This document shows, piece by piece, positions 1-9,083 of a DNA stretch of 64,000 nucleotides. How positions within the stretch are numbered: position 1 is the stretch's first letter; each line of letters begins with the position of its first letter. The notes under the pieces are model-generated. The model worked only from the letters and a program-made list of their open reading frames with translations, was not told where the DNA came from and searched no databases. The stretch spans positions 372,001 through 436,000 of the forward strand of contig CACMDY010000001.1 in the NCBI GenBank assembly GCA_902612605.1, given 5' to 3'. The position numbers and the translations under genes were made by a program. The stretch is from an uncultured Pelagibacteraceae bacterium (GTDB lineage: Bacteria; Pseudomonadota; Alphaproteobacteria; Pelagibacterales; Pelagibacteraceae).

Positions 1-1
1 A

Positions 2-526
2 GGATGGAGACTTGGGTACTTTATAATACCAAAGAAAAAAATTGAATTACTTAAATCTATGAAAGTTTTAGCAAGTGAAACATTTTCCGCAGTAAGTTCA
101 CCAATACAGTTTGCTGCAATATCTGCTTTTAATGCTAACCATGATGAATATATCTTAAAATCAAAAAAAATTCTTAAAGCTGTTGGAGAATACGTATATA
201 GAAATTTAAAATCTAATAATATTATTATGAACAAACCCATGGGTGGCTTTTATTTGATGCCTGAATTTTTGAACAAGAAATTTAATAATTCTTCAATCAT
301 GTGTGATGAAATTTTAACTAATTTAAATATTGCTTTACTTCCAGGAAGTGACTTTGGATTTGATGAAAAAAGGATGATTGTTCGTCTAAGTTTTACAGAT
401 TTTGACGGCGATATATTTATGAAAAATATTAATGAAAAAACTGATATTAATGATGAGTTAATAAAATTGTACGCCCCAAAGGTTGTAGAAGGAGTAAATA
501 AATTAAAATCTTGGGTTGAAAAATAA
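2..526 (+). CDS. PLP-dependent aminotransferase, class I/II (3' part)
   Basis: C-terminal part of a fold-type I aminotransferase, cut by the left edge. The ORF track starts at an internal Met (59), but the frame is open to base 2 and begins with GWRLGYF, the segment that follows the PLP-binding lysine in aspartate/alanine-type aminotransferases; the lysine itself is outside the window. Further family marks are the SAVSSPIQFAA segment after it, GGFYLMP, and a late Arg (VRLSF) that would bind the substrate carboxylate. The family transfers amino groups between an amino acid and a 2-oxo acid; the actual substrate cannot be read here. The downstream TRAP transporter is on the same strand but 108 nt away, so co-regulation is only possible. 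Confidence 0.85.
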   Translation, partial: GWRLGYFIIPKKKIELLKSMKVLASETFSAVSSPIQFAAISAFNANHDEYILKSKKILKAVGEYVYRNLKSNNIIMNKPMGGFYLMPEFLNKKFNNSSIMCDEILTNLNIALLPGSDFGFDEKRMIVRLSFTDFDGDIFMKNINEKTDINDELIKLYAPKVVEGVNKLKSWVEK

Positions 527-634
527 TAATCAGTTAAAAAATTCCTTAATTAACAATACTTATATTAACTGAATTTACTAGACACTCGTAGTAATAAATA
601 GTTAGATTCAATTTTAAAACTTTAGAGAGGGTAT

Positions 635-1642
635 ATGAAAAAAATATTATCAACAATATCAAGCTCTCTGATTATTTTTGTTGCTATATTTTCATTCGGA
701 TCAATAGCAAAATCAGCAGAGTTTTTTACAATAGGCACAGGAGGACCAACTGGAGTTTATTTTCAGACAGGAAACGCTATTTGTAAAATGTTACACAAAT
801 CAGCAATTAGTGCTGAACATGGTAGAAAAAAAGGTATGAAAGATAAAGCTTACAGATGTACCGCTCCTTCAACTGGAGGCTCAAATTATAACATCGGACA
901 AATAAAAGATGGTGAGTTTCAATTTGGTGTAGCACAATCTGACTGGCAATATCATGCTTACAATGGATCAAGCAAATGGGAAGGGAAACAATTCAAAAAT
1001 TTAAGAGCTGTATTCTCAGTACATAATGAGCCATTTCAAATCTGGGCTAGAAAAAAAGCAAAAGTCAAAGATTTTATGGGTCTCAAAGGAAAAGTAGTAA
1101 ACATTGGAAATCCAGGTTCTGGTCAAAGAGGAACTATGGAAGAATTAATGAAAGCTATGGGAGTTGACAACAGCTTCTTTAAATCAGTTACTGAGCTAAC
1201 ATCTTCAGAGCAAGTAAAAGCTCTATGCGATGGTAAAATTGATGCGTTTGGATATTCAGTAGGTTTTCCTAATGGGGCAATGGAACAAGCGGCAACATGT
1301 GCGGCTAAAGCAATGCCAATTAATTTAACAGGAGATGTAATTGATGGAATTATTAGTGGAGCTGATTATTATGCATCTGCAACAATTCCAAAAGGTACTT
1401 ATACTAAACAGAAAAAAGATGTAACTACATTTGGTGTTAAAGCTACTGTAGTAACAAGTATGGATGTTTCTGAGGATTTAGTTTATCAGGTTACAAAAGC
1501 TGTTTTTGAAAATTTTGATGATTTTAGAAAACAACATCCAGCTTTCGCTCCTTTAGAGAAAAAAAATATGATAGCTGATGGTTTATCAGCACCACTTCAT
1601 CCTGGAGCTGTTAAATATTATAAAGAAGCTGGTTTGATGTAA
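635..1642 (+). CDS. TAXI-family TRAP transporter solute-binding protein
   Basis: Periplasmic binding subunit of a TRAP transporter, TAXI subfamily. Residues 1-28 are a Sec signal peptide (Lys-Lys, hydrophobic core, then AKSAEFF). The mature part opens with FFTIGTGGPTGVYFQTG, the family hallmark at the ligand pocket. The 335 aa length is usual. The start is supported by a strong ribosome binding site (AGAGAGGG at 624-631). Two Cys in the central region (CDGKIDAFGYS and AATCAAKA) might form a disulfide. The fused permease follows after a terminator-like hairpin. TAXI systems mostly take up dicarboxylates or glutamate-like acids; I cannot assign the ligand from sequence. Confidence 0.93.
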   Translation: MKKILSTISSSLIIFVAIFSFGSIAKSAEFFTIGTGGPTGVYFQTGNAICKMLHKSAISAEHGRKKGMKDKAYRCTAPSTGGSNYNIGQIKDGEFQFGVAQSDWQYHAYNGSSKWEGKQFKNLRAVFSVHNEPFQIWARKKAKVKDFMGLKGKVVNIGNPGSGQRGTMEELMKAMGVDNSFFKSVTELTSSEQVKALCDGKIDAFGYSVGFPNGAMEQAATCAAKAMPINLTGDVIDGIISGADYYASATIPKGTYTKQKKDVTTFGVKATVVTSMDVSEDLVYQVTKAVFENFDDFRKQHPAFAPLEKKNMIADGLSAPLHPGAVKYYKEAGLM

Positions 1643-1663
1643 TTAAATCTATATAAAAAATTT

Positions 1664-1695
1664 AGGCCCAATATATCTATTGGGCCTGTTTTTTT
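1664..1695 (+). terminator. Intrinsic terminator or attenuator between TRAP binding protein and permease
   Basis: Perfect 10-bp inverted repeat AGGCCCAATA / TATTGGGCCT with a 4-nt loop, followed by G and a run of seven T. It lies 21 nt after the binding-protein stop and before the permease start. It is the clearest rho-independent terminator shape in the window, and its position would favour excess binding protein over permease. The consequence for expression is inferred. Confidence 0.8.
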
Positions 1696-1709
1696 ATATA
1701 TTAAGCTGA

Positions 1710-4031
1710 ATGTCAGCAGACATAGATAAAAAAATTGAAAATAAGATTAAAGAAGATCTTTCTCCTACAAGAAATCTAACAGGTTTTCATTTAAAGTTAG
1801 TTGCTATTATTGCAATAACCTGGTCTTTATTTCAGCTTTGGTATGCTTCTCCATTTCCATTTTGGTTAAATTTTGGAATGTTTAAAGGTTTACCAGCCAG
1901 AGCAATTCATCTTGGCTTTGCACTTTTACTAGCTTTTTTAATATTTCCATATGCAAGGGGTAAAAAAGTAAATTTTATAGATATATTAATTGCAATAACA
2001 GGCGCAATTTGTTGTTTATATATTTATGTTTTTTATGATCAATTAGTAGATAGGGGTGGAATATTACTTAAAATAAATCTTTCCGATAATTTTAATATTC
2101 CAATTGAGTTAATACTCGGAATAATTGGAATATTAATTCTTCTAGAGGCTACACGCAGAGTAATAGGTGTCCCATTAGTTGTTATTGCAGTTTGTTTTTT
2201 GTTATTTTCTTATTTTGGGCAATATGCACCAGACATAATTTCTCATGGTGGATTATCATTAAAAAGGTTAGTTGGTTTTCAATGGTTTGATCAAGAAGCT
2301 ATTTTCGGAATTCCGATAGGTGTTTCTGTAGATTTCATATTTCTCTTTGTACTTTTTGGAGCACTTTTAGAGACTGCTGGAGGGGGTAAATATTTTTTAG
2401 ATTTAGCTTTTGCAATGGTTGGAAAAATGCGAGGTGGTCCTGCCAAAGCAGCTATTCTTGGCTCTGGTATGACAGGATTAATCTCTGGATCATCAATTGC
2501 TAATACGGTTACAACTGGAACATTTACAATTCCAATTATGAAAAAGACTGGTTTTTCCAAAGAAAAAGCGGGTGCAATCGAAGTATCTTCATCAGTTAAT
2601 GGTCAAATAATGCCTCCAGTTATGGGAGCAGCAGCTTTTGTGATGGCAAGTTTTATCGGTGTTACATATTTTGAAGTTGTCAAACATGCTTTTTTACCAG
2701 CTATAATTTCTTACATTGCACTATTTTATATATCTCACCTTGAAGCGCTTAAATTAAATTTAAAAGGTATGGATGAAAACGATATTCCAAAATTGAAAAA
2801 AACATTTTTTGAAGGAATACATTTTTTAGTTCCAATATTTGTTCTTATATATCTACTAGTTTATATGAGGCTTACAGCTTCTTACTCAATTTTTTTTGCA
2901 ACAATAACTTTAATTATAGTTAATTTTTTAAATAAAATTTTTAAAGAAAAGAACTTTAAGAATGCTTTAGTATATTGGTATAACCAAACTGTTGTTGGTT
3001 TCGAAAAGGGCGCCCTGAATATGGTTAGTGTCGGAATAGCAATTGCAACAGCAGGTATTATAGTTGGTGCAGTTGGATCAACAGGTTTGAGCACTAATTT
3101 AATAATTGTAATCGAGTCGATTGCAAAAGATAATGTTATTATTCTTTTATTTTTGACTATTATTTTGTGTTTACTGCTGGGTATGGGTTTACCAACTACG
3201 GCAAACTATGTTGTTGTAGCGTCTCTAATGGCAACTGTTCTTGTTGATGTTGGAAATGCATCAGGATTTATTTTTCCTTTAATTGCGGTTCATTTATTCG
3301 TATTCTATTTTGGTCTAATGGCAGACGTAACACCTCCAGTTGGCTTAGCATCTTACGCAGCTGCTGCTATTTCTGGTGGAGACCCATTAAGAACAGGAGC
3401 CCAGGCATTTTGGTATAGTCTGAGAACAGGAATACTTCCTATTGTATTCTTATTTAACAGCGAGTTATTATTGATTGGTATTGAAAGTATATGGCATGGC
3501 TTAATGGTCATAGCAACTTCATTGATTGGGATTTTAGTATTTACTTCTGCTACTCAGGGATGGTTTATAAATAAACTGAGATGGTATGAGATTATTATTT
3601 TTTTAATAATTTCAATATCATTATTATCTCCAGAATTTATTCTAAATAAATTTTACCCAAAATATAACTATTTAAGTATTGAAGAAATAAACAAAAAACA
3701 GTTTGATTATAATAAAGAGATAAGAATTAAAATTACTAGACTTACAGAGTATGGCGAAAGATATAAATTATTTGTAATTGAAAAAAATAGTTTTGATGAA
3801 AATTTCAGTTTAGATGATTATGGAATGAGCTTAGTTGTAGAAGATAATAAAACCATAATTGATACTTTAAAATGGAATGGAATTGCAAAAAAATCTGGTT
3901 TAGATATGGGAGATATTATTAATGAATTTAAAATTGAAAATCAGAATAGACCAAAAAAAGAAATAATTTATCCTATCGCTCTTATTTTTTTATCTATCTT
4001 TGGTTATTTAAATATAAGAAGAAGAATTTAG
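1710..4031 (+). CDS. TRAP transporter fused permease (DctQM type, 4TM/12TM)
   Basis: Integral inner-membrane permease in which the small (DctQ-like) and large (DctM-like) TRAP subunits are fused, as is usual for TAXI systems; it would use an ion gradient to import solute delivered by the preceding protein. About 16 hydrophobic segments are visible. The conserved large-subunit loops are present (GSGMTGLISGSSIANTVTTG, MGLPTTANY, ADVTPPVGLASYAAAAI). After the last of the main helices there is a soluble stretch (about residues 655-745) resembling the DUF3394 extension, with a PDZ-like KSGLDMGDIINEF, then one final helix. No good ribosome binding site precedes the ATG. It ends convergently, overlapping the thioesterase gene by 4 nt. 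Confidence 0.93.
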   Translation: MSADIDKKIENKIKEDLSPTRNLTGFHLKLVAIIAITWSLFQLWYASPFPFWLNFGMFKGLPARAIHLGFALLLAFLIFPYARGKKVNFIDILIAITGAICCLYIYVFYDQLVDRGGILLKINLSDNFNIPIELILGIIGILILLEATRRVIGVPLVVIAVCFLLFSYFGQYAPDIISHGGLSLKRLVGFQWFDQEAIFGIPIGVSVDFIFLFVLFGALLETAGGGKYFLDLAFAMVGKMRGGPAKAAILGSGMTGLISGSSIANTVTTGTFTIPIMKKTGFSKEKAGAIEVSSSVNGQIMPPVMGAAAFVMASFIGVTYFEVVKHAFLPAIISYIALFYISHLEALKLNLKGMDENDIPKLKKTFFEGIHFLVPIFVLIYLLVYMRLTASYSIFFATITLIIVNFLNKIFKEKNFKNALVYWYNQTVVGFEKGALNMVSVGIAIATAGIIVGAVGSTGLSTNLIIVIESIAKDNVIILLFLTIILCLLLGMGLPTTANYVVVASLMATVLVDVGNASGFIFPLIAVHLFVFYFGLMADVTPPVGLASYAAAAISGGDPLRTGAQAFWYSLRTGILPIVFLFNSELLLIGIESIWHGLMVIATSLIGILVFTSATQGWFINKLRWYEIIIFLIISISLLSPEFILNKFYPKYNYLSIEEINKKQFDYNKEIRIKITRLTEYGERYKLFVIEKNSFDENFSLDDYGMSLVVEDNKTIIDTLKWNGIAKKSGLDMGDIINEFKIENQNRPKKEIIYPIALIFLSIFGYLNIRRRI

Positions 4032-4447
4032 CTTAGACCTGCATGGGGTAACTTACGTTGAAGTATTTTCCAAATACCTGTAGCAGATGCAATTATTTTA
4101 CCTTTACATTCTAAATAGCACTCTAAAAAAACCATGCTTTTTGTTTTTTTTTTAATTTTCACATATCCAAAAATTTCATCACCAATAGTTGAAGGTCCGA
4201 TAAAGTTAATATTAAGTGTTATAGTTACACAAGGCTGATTACCCGAAATTCTATGGGCTCCAGATCCACACCCGGTATCTATGATCGATGCTATATACCC
4301 ACCATGAGTTATGCCAGCTCTGTTAAGATGGTTTTTTTTTATTTTAGTTTTAAATTCATATTTAGTTTTTGAGATATCTCTTAGTAGCAAACCACCATTG
4401 TGTCTCATGAAACCTTTTTTAACGCTAATTTGTTTAAATTTTTTCAT
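4028..4447 (-). CDS. PaaI-type hotdog-fold thioesterase
   Basis: Small acyl-CoA thioesterase of the hotdog fold (139 aa, typical). The active-site segment is visible: Asn42, then ITHGGYIASIID with His48-Gly-Gly and Asp57 in the catalytic Asn/Asp position on the long helix. The rest follows the PaaI pattern (ITLNINFIGPS, then a GKIIASATGIW last strand). Substrate is unknown; family members hydrolyse aromatic or medium-chain acyl-CoA thioesters. tRNA-Arg lies upstream on the same strand. The long plus-strand ORF at 4311-4655 covering the same bases is a shadow. Confidence 0.88.
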   Translation of the reverse strand: MKKFKQISVKKGFMRHNGGLLLRDISKTKYEFKTKIKKNHLNRAGITHGGYIASIIDTGCGSGAHRISGNQPCVTITLNINFIGPSTIGDEIFGYVKIKKKTKSMVFLECYLECKGKIIASATGIWKILQRKLPHAGLS

Positions 4448-4543
4448 TAAATTATTAAAGTTATTAAAAATAATATTATTAACACTATTACAAAAAAATA
4501 AATTACAGATTTTTGTAAAGATATTTTCATTTTTCCTTCTTTT

Positions 4544-4620
4544 TGGTGCGCCTGCTAGGAGTCGAACCCAGAACCTCCTGGTCCGTAGCCAAGCGCTCTA
4601 TCCAATTGAGCTACAGGCGC
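4544..4620 (-). tRNA. tRNA-Arg (anticodon ACG)
   Basis: Reads GCGCCTG at the 5' end, pairing with CAGGCGC before an A discriminator and an encoded CCA. D arm AGCTCAATTGGATAGAGC and T loop GGTTCGACTCC are standard. The anticodon loop CTACGGA gives ACG, which is deaminated to ICG in bacteria and reads CGU/CGC/CGA. Length is 77 nt including CCA. Confidence 0.96.
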
Positions 4621-4731
4621 TAAATTTAATCTATTCTTTTAACATTTATTATTAATTTTACTAAATTTTAATAATGGTCAAAAATATACATCTATTAAAA
4701 GTAAATAATATATATATATACAAATAGCGAA

Positions 4732-7700
4732 ATGAGTGAAAAATTACTAGTTCCAGATATTGGAGATTTTGAAGAAGTAGAAATCATAGAAATTCTTGTA
4801 AAAGAAGGAGATAAAATCTCTAAAAATGACCCTGTAATAACTTTAGAAAGTGATAAATCAAGTGTTGAAGTACCATCTGCTTTTGAGGGTGTTGTAGATA
4901 GTATTAACATAAAGATTGGTGATAAAGTTTCTAAAGGAGATTTGATACTAACATTATCTTCTGAGAATGGAACTCAGCAAAAACAAGAAATTATTGAAAA
5001 GATACCACCTGCAACGGAAAAAATAATTGCCGAAGCGGAAAATTCTAACGGATATAATAATTCTGAATTAGATACGAGTGTACATAAAGAGATCAAAGTA
5101 GAAAATACACAAGTAGAAGAACATAATGAAAGATTAGAAATAGTTGAAAATAATAATGATATTGATCCTCAAGAGACAAAAGAATGGTTAGAATCTTTGT
5201 CTGCTGTAGTACATTCCGAAGGACCTGAGAGAGCTCATTTTTTAATTAAACAATTAATTGATCAGGCATATAAAGAGGGATCAAATATACCCTATACCCA
5301 AAATACACCATACATAAACACTATACCAGCAGATGAAGAGATAAAATCTCCAGGCGATCAAAATATCGAAAGAAAAATCAGAGCACTAATTCGATGGAAT
5401 TCAGCAGTGATGGTTGTCAGAGCAAACATGAGAGATCCTTCATTAGGAGGTCACATTGGGACATTTGCTTCAGCAGCAACTCTTTATGATATAGGAATGA
5501 ATCATTTTTGGAGAGCTAAAAGCAATAAATTTGGTGGAGATTTAATTTATTTCCAAGGACATTCAGCGCCAGGTATTTACGCTAGAGCTTTTTTGGAAGG
5601 AAGACTTGACGAGAAGCAATTAGATAGATTCAGACAGGAAGTTTACCCAGGAGGTTTGTCATCTTATCCTCATCCATGGCTGATGCCTAAGTTTTGGCAG
5701 TTTCCAACTGTTTCCATGGGTCTTGGACCAATGATGGCAACCTATCAGGCAAGATTTATGAAATATCTTATTAATAGAAAATTAATAAAAGATGAGAATA
5801 GAAAAGTTTGGTCTTTCTTAGGAGATGGTGAAATAGATGAGCCAGAAGCTCTAGGATCTATTGGTTTAGCAGCAAGAGAAAAGTTAGATAACTTGATTTA
5901 TGTTGTGAACTGCAATTTACAAAGATTAGATGGTCCAGTAAGAGGCAATGGTAAAATTATTCAAGAATTAGAAGGAATTTTTAGAGGAGCTGGATGGAAT
6001 GTAATAAAAGTTATTTGGGGATCATATTGGGATCCTTTACTCGCAAATGATAAATCAGGTTTACTTGTAAAAAGAATGAACGAAGCAGTTGATGGAGAAT
6101 ACCAAGCCTTTAAAGCAAAAGGCGGCTTATATGTTAGAGATAACTTCTTTGGGAAATACCCTGAACTTAAAAATCTAGTTGCAAGTTATACTGATAGCGA
6201 TATTTGGAAATTAAATAGAGGCGGTCACGACCCGCATAAAGTTTATGCTGCTTATCATAGAGCTATTAACACAAAAGACAGACCAACAGTCATATTAGCT
6301 AAAACAATTAAAGGATACGGTATGGGAAAATCTGGTGAAAGTATAAATACAACCCATCAGCAAAAAAAATTAGGTGTAGATGATTTGCTATATTATAGAG
6401 ATAGATTTGATGTTCCATTAACAGATGAACAAGTCAAAAATATAGAATACTTTAGGCCTGATGAAAATTCAGAGGAAATAAAATACTTAAAAAAAAGAAG
6501 ATTGGCTTTAGGAGGATATATTCCTGAGAGATCGTCTTTTTCGAAACCAATCAAAACACCAAGTAATGATATTTTTGACTTTATGAAAAAATCAACCGGT
6601 GAAAAAGAAATGTCAACTACTATGGCACTTGTTAGGATGTTAACGAATTTGCTAAGAGATAAAAATGTTGCTCCAAGACTTGTTCCAATAATCCCTGATG
6701 AAGCAAGAACATTTGGTATGGAAGGTTTTTTCCAAAAAATAGGTATATATGCGCATGAAGGTCAAAAATATGAGCCAGAGGACTCCGCTCAATTAAGCTC
6801 TTACAAGGAAGAGAAAAGTGGTCAAGTTTTAGAGGAAGGAATAAATGAGGCTGGATCCATGGCATCATGGATAGCAGCAGGAACATCGTATTCAAATCAT
6901 GATATAGAAATGATACCAATTTATCTTTTTTATTCTATGTTTGGTTTTCAAAGAACTGGCGATTTTGCTTGGGCGGCTGGAGATAGTCAAACAAGAGGAT
7001 TTCTAATTGGAGCTACAGCTGGAAGAACAACTTTGGCTGGAGAAGGTCTTCAACACCAAGATGGTCACAGTCATTTATTAGCATCAACAATTCCAAATTG
7101 TGTTTCTTATGATCCAACCTTTCATTATGAATTAGCTACAATTTTTAAAGAAGGTTTAAGAAGAATGCATGAAAAACATGAAAATATTTTTTACTACATT
7201 ACAACAATGAATGAAAATTATTCTCATCCAGAGATGCCCAAAGATTGTGAAGAAGGCATATTAAAAGGGATGTATAAAATAAAAGATTTCAGCAAGAATA
7301 AAAAAAATAAGATTCAATTATTGGGTTCAGGAACAATTTTAAGAGAGATGATTGAAGCAGCAGAAATTTTACAAAATGAATATCAAGTTGATAGTGAAGT
7401 ATGGAGTGTTACCAGTTTTAATGAATTAAGAAGAGATGGACTTGAAACAGAAAGGTATAATTTGCTTAATCCAGGAGGAGAGAAAAAAATCTCTTACGTT
7501 GAAAAATGCCTTGGAAAAACCGAAGGTCCTATTTTAGCAGCTTCAGATTACATGAGAATGAATTCTGACCAAATTAGACCTTATATAAATAAAAGTTTTT
7601 ATTCATTGGGCACAGATGGATTTGGTAGAAGTGATACAAGAAAAAATCTAAGAAAATTTTTTGAAGTCGATAAAGAGCATATAGTTGCATATGGCTTAAG

Positions 7701-7800
7701 TATTTTATCTAATGAACAATTAATTGCTTCTAAACATGCGGTAGATGCAATTAAAAAATATAAAATTGATAAAGATAAGCCTATGCCCACAAAATTATAA
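4732..7800 (+). CDS. aceE: Pyruvate dehydrogenase E1 (homodimeric type) with an N-terminal lipoyl domain
   Basis: Thiamine-diphosphate E1 of the pyruvate dehydrogenase complex, decarboxylating pyruvate and reductively acetylating lipoyl groups. Residues 1-80 are a complete lipoyl domain with the lipoylation lysine K42 in ESDKSS; an acidic, flexible linker (about 81-142) follows, then the full homodimeric E1 (from about residue 145, DPQETKEWLESL). The ThDP motif GDGEIDEPEALG...NCNLQRLDGPV and the substrate loop region RRDGLETERYN are intact. E. coli AceE is about 887 aa and has no lipoyl domain, so the extra length is the fusion. The domain is nearly identical in plan to the start of AceF next door, suggesting a duplication. 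aceF starts inside the stop codon (TAATG). Confidence 0.95.
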   Translation: MSEKLLVPDIGDFEEVEIIEILVKEGDKISKNDPVITLESDKSSVEVPSAFEGVVDSINIKIGDKVSKGDLILTLSSENGTQQKQEIIEKIPPATEKIIAEAENSNGYNNSELDTSVHKEIKVENTQVEEHNERLEIVENNNDIDPQETKEWLESLSAVVHSEGPERAHFLIKQLIDQAYKEGSNIPYTQNTPYINTIPADEEIKSPGDQNIERKIRALIRWNSAVMVVRANMRDPSLGGHIGTFASAATLYDIGMNHFWRAKSNKFGGDLIYFQGHSAPGIYARAFLEGRLDEKQLDRFRQEVYPGGLSSYPHPWLMPKFWQFPTVSMGLGPMMATYQARFMKYLINRKLIKDENRKVWSFLGDGEIDEPEALGSIGLAAREKLDNLIYVVNCNLQRLDGPVRGNGKIIQELEGIFRGAGWNVIKVIWGSYWDPLLANDKSGLLVKRMNEAVDGEYQAFKAKGGLYVRDNFFGKYPELKNLVASYTDSDIWKLNRGGHDPHKVYAAYHRAINTKDRPTVILAKTIKGYGMGKSGESINTTHQQKKLGVDDLLYYRDRFDVPLTDEQVKNIEYFRPDENSEEIKYLKKRRLALGGYIPERSSFSKPIKTPSNDIFDFMKKSTGEKEMSTTMALVRMLTNLLRDKNVAPRLVPIIPDEARTFGMEGFFQKIGIYAHEGQKYEPEDSAQLSSYKEEKSGQVLEEGINEAGSMASWIAAGTSYSNHDIEMIPIYLFYSMFGFQRTGDFAWAAGDSQTRGFLIGATAGRTTLAGEGLQHQDGHSHLLASTIPNCVSYDPTFHYELATIFKEGLRRMHEKHENIFYYITTMNENYSHPEMPKDCEEGILKGMYKIKDFSKNKKNKIQLLGSGTILREMIEAAEILQNEYQVDSEVWSVTSFNELRRDGLETERYNLLNPGGEKKISYVEKCLGKTEGPILAASDYMRMNSDQIRPYINKSFYSLGTDGFGRSDTRKNLRKFFEVDKEHIVAYGLSILSNEQLIASKHAVDAIKKYKIDKDKPMPTKL

Positions 7801-9083
7801 TGAGCGAGAAAGAAGTATTAGTTCCAAACATTGGTGATTTTAAAGATGTTGAAGTAATTGAGGTATTAATAGAGGCAGGATCAAATATTAATAAAGATGA
7901 CCCGATAATTACAATAGAAAGCGATAAATCAAGTGTTGAGATCCCAAGCCCATACTCAGGTAGTGTTAAAAAAGTTAATTTAAAAGTTGGTGATAAGGTT
8001 TCAGAGGGTTCATCAATACTAATAATTGGTTCAGAAGAAGAAAAACCAGATGAGCAAATTGAGGAAGAGGTCAAAGAGATTAAAGAAGAAACTATTATAC
8101 AAAAACCACCCGAAAAAGTAATTTCAAAACCAAAAGAAATAATAAAAAATAATAGAGTTAGTGTATTCAAATCAAGCAAAGCACTTGCTAGTCCAAAAAC
8201 TCGAAAATTTGCAAGAGAACTTGGTGTTGATATTAATAATATTACTGGATCACAAAGATCAGGAAGAATTATAGAGGAGGATATAAAAAAATTCGTATCT
8301 TCTAATTTTAATAAACCTCAAGAAGAAAAGAAGGCTCCATCTATAAAGCCCTCAGAATATGAGCACGCTGATTTTGGAGATGTAGAAATTCAAGATATAC
8401 CAAGAATTAAAAGAATTGCTGCTCCACATTTATCAAATTCTTGGCAAACAATACCGCATGTTACTAGTTGTGATGAAGCAGATATCACTGAGTTAGAAGA
8501 ATTTAGACAAAATTTGACTGATACTTTTACTGGAGAAAAAAAGAAAATTACTCCATTGGCATTTATTATAAAGGCAGTTGTGGAAGCTTTGAAAGTTTTT
8601 CCAAGATTTAATAGTTCTATTGACAATATTGAAAATGGAAAAATAACATTAAAAAAATACTTCCATGTAGGAATTGCAGTTGATACTCCCAATGGTTTAA
8701 TGGTGCCAAAAATAAGAAATGCTAATCAAAAGAATATAGATCAAATAAGCAAGGATCTAAAAAAAGTTAGTGATGATTGCCGAAATTTGAAGATAGATAA
8801 AAAAGAGTTTTATGGAGGATCCATAACTATAACAAGCCTAGGTGGCATTGGAGGAACTTATTTTACTCCTATAATAAATTATCCTGAGGTTGCTATTTTA
8901 GGAATTGGAAGGACTTATATTAAACCTGTTTATATTGATGGACAATTTAAACCTAGAACAATGTTGCCTTTATCACTCTCTTACGATCATAGAATTATTG
9001 ACGGTGCTGAGGGTTCAAGATTTAATAATGAATTAAAAAATAACCTTGGTAAAAACTTTGCCTACAAATTAGCTAAGCAATGA
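7800..9083 (+). CDS. aceF: Pyruvate dehydrogenase E2, dihydrolipoamide acetyltransferase
   Basis: Core E2 of pyruvate dehydrogenase, transferring acetyl from lipoamide to CoA. One lipoyl domain (residues 1-80, lysine K43 in ESDKSS), an acidic Pro/Lys linker, the peripheral subunit-binding domain (about 125-168, ALASPKTRKFARELGVDINNITGS...GRIIEEDI) and the catalytic domain from about 190 to the end, closing with the active-site SYDHRIIDGAEG. It has a single lipoyl domain where E. coli has three, so the E1-borne domain gives the complex a second. It shares one base with aceE and 4 nt (ATGA) with the dioxygenase after it. No E3 (lpd) gene is in the window. Confidence 0.96.
   Translation: MSEKEVLVPNIGDFKDVEVIEVLIEAGSNINKDDPIITIESDKSSVEIPSPYSGSVKKVNLKVGDKVSEGSSILIIGSEEEKPDEQIEEEVKEIKEETIIQKPPEKVISKPKEIIKNNRVSVFKSSKALASPKTRKFARELGVDINNITGSQRSGRIIEEDIKKFVSSNFNKPQEEKKAPSIKPSEYEHADFGDVEIQDIPRIKRIAAPHLSNSWQTIPHVTSCDEADITELEEFRQNLTDTFTGEKKKITPLAFIIKAVVEALKVFPRFNSSIDNIENGKITLKKYFHVGIAVDTPNGLMVPKIRNANQKNIDQISKDLKKVSDDCRNLKIDKKEFYGGSITITSLGGIGGTYFTPIINYPEVAILGIGRTYIKPVYIDGQFKPRTMLPLSLSYDHRIIDGAEGSRFNNELKNNLGKNFAYKLAKQ

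Noticed and set aside
531-571. Inverted repeat CAGTTAA ... TTAACTG after the aminotransferase gene
   Set aside because: Short AT-rich arms with a long loop and no T run; not convincing as a terminator.
4311-4655. Plus-strand ORF of 114 aa over the thioesterase start and tRNA-Arg
   Set aside because: It reads through the antisense of a thioesterase gene and a tRNA; not plausible as a protein.
4705-4722. Alternating AT tract upstream of aceE
   Set aside because: Simple dinucleotide run expected in AT-rich spacer DNA; no evidence for a function.
7781-8179. Minus-strand ORF of 132 aa at the start of aceF
   Set aside because: Shadow of the lipoyl domain; a similar shadow appears at 4695-4910 because both lipoyl domains share sequence.
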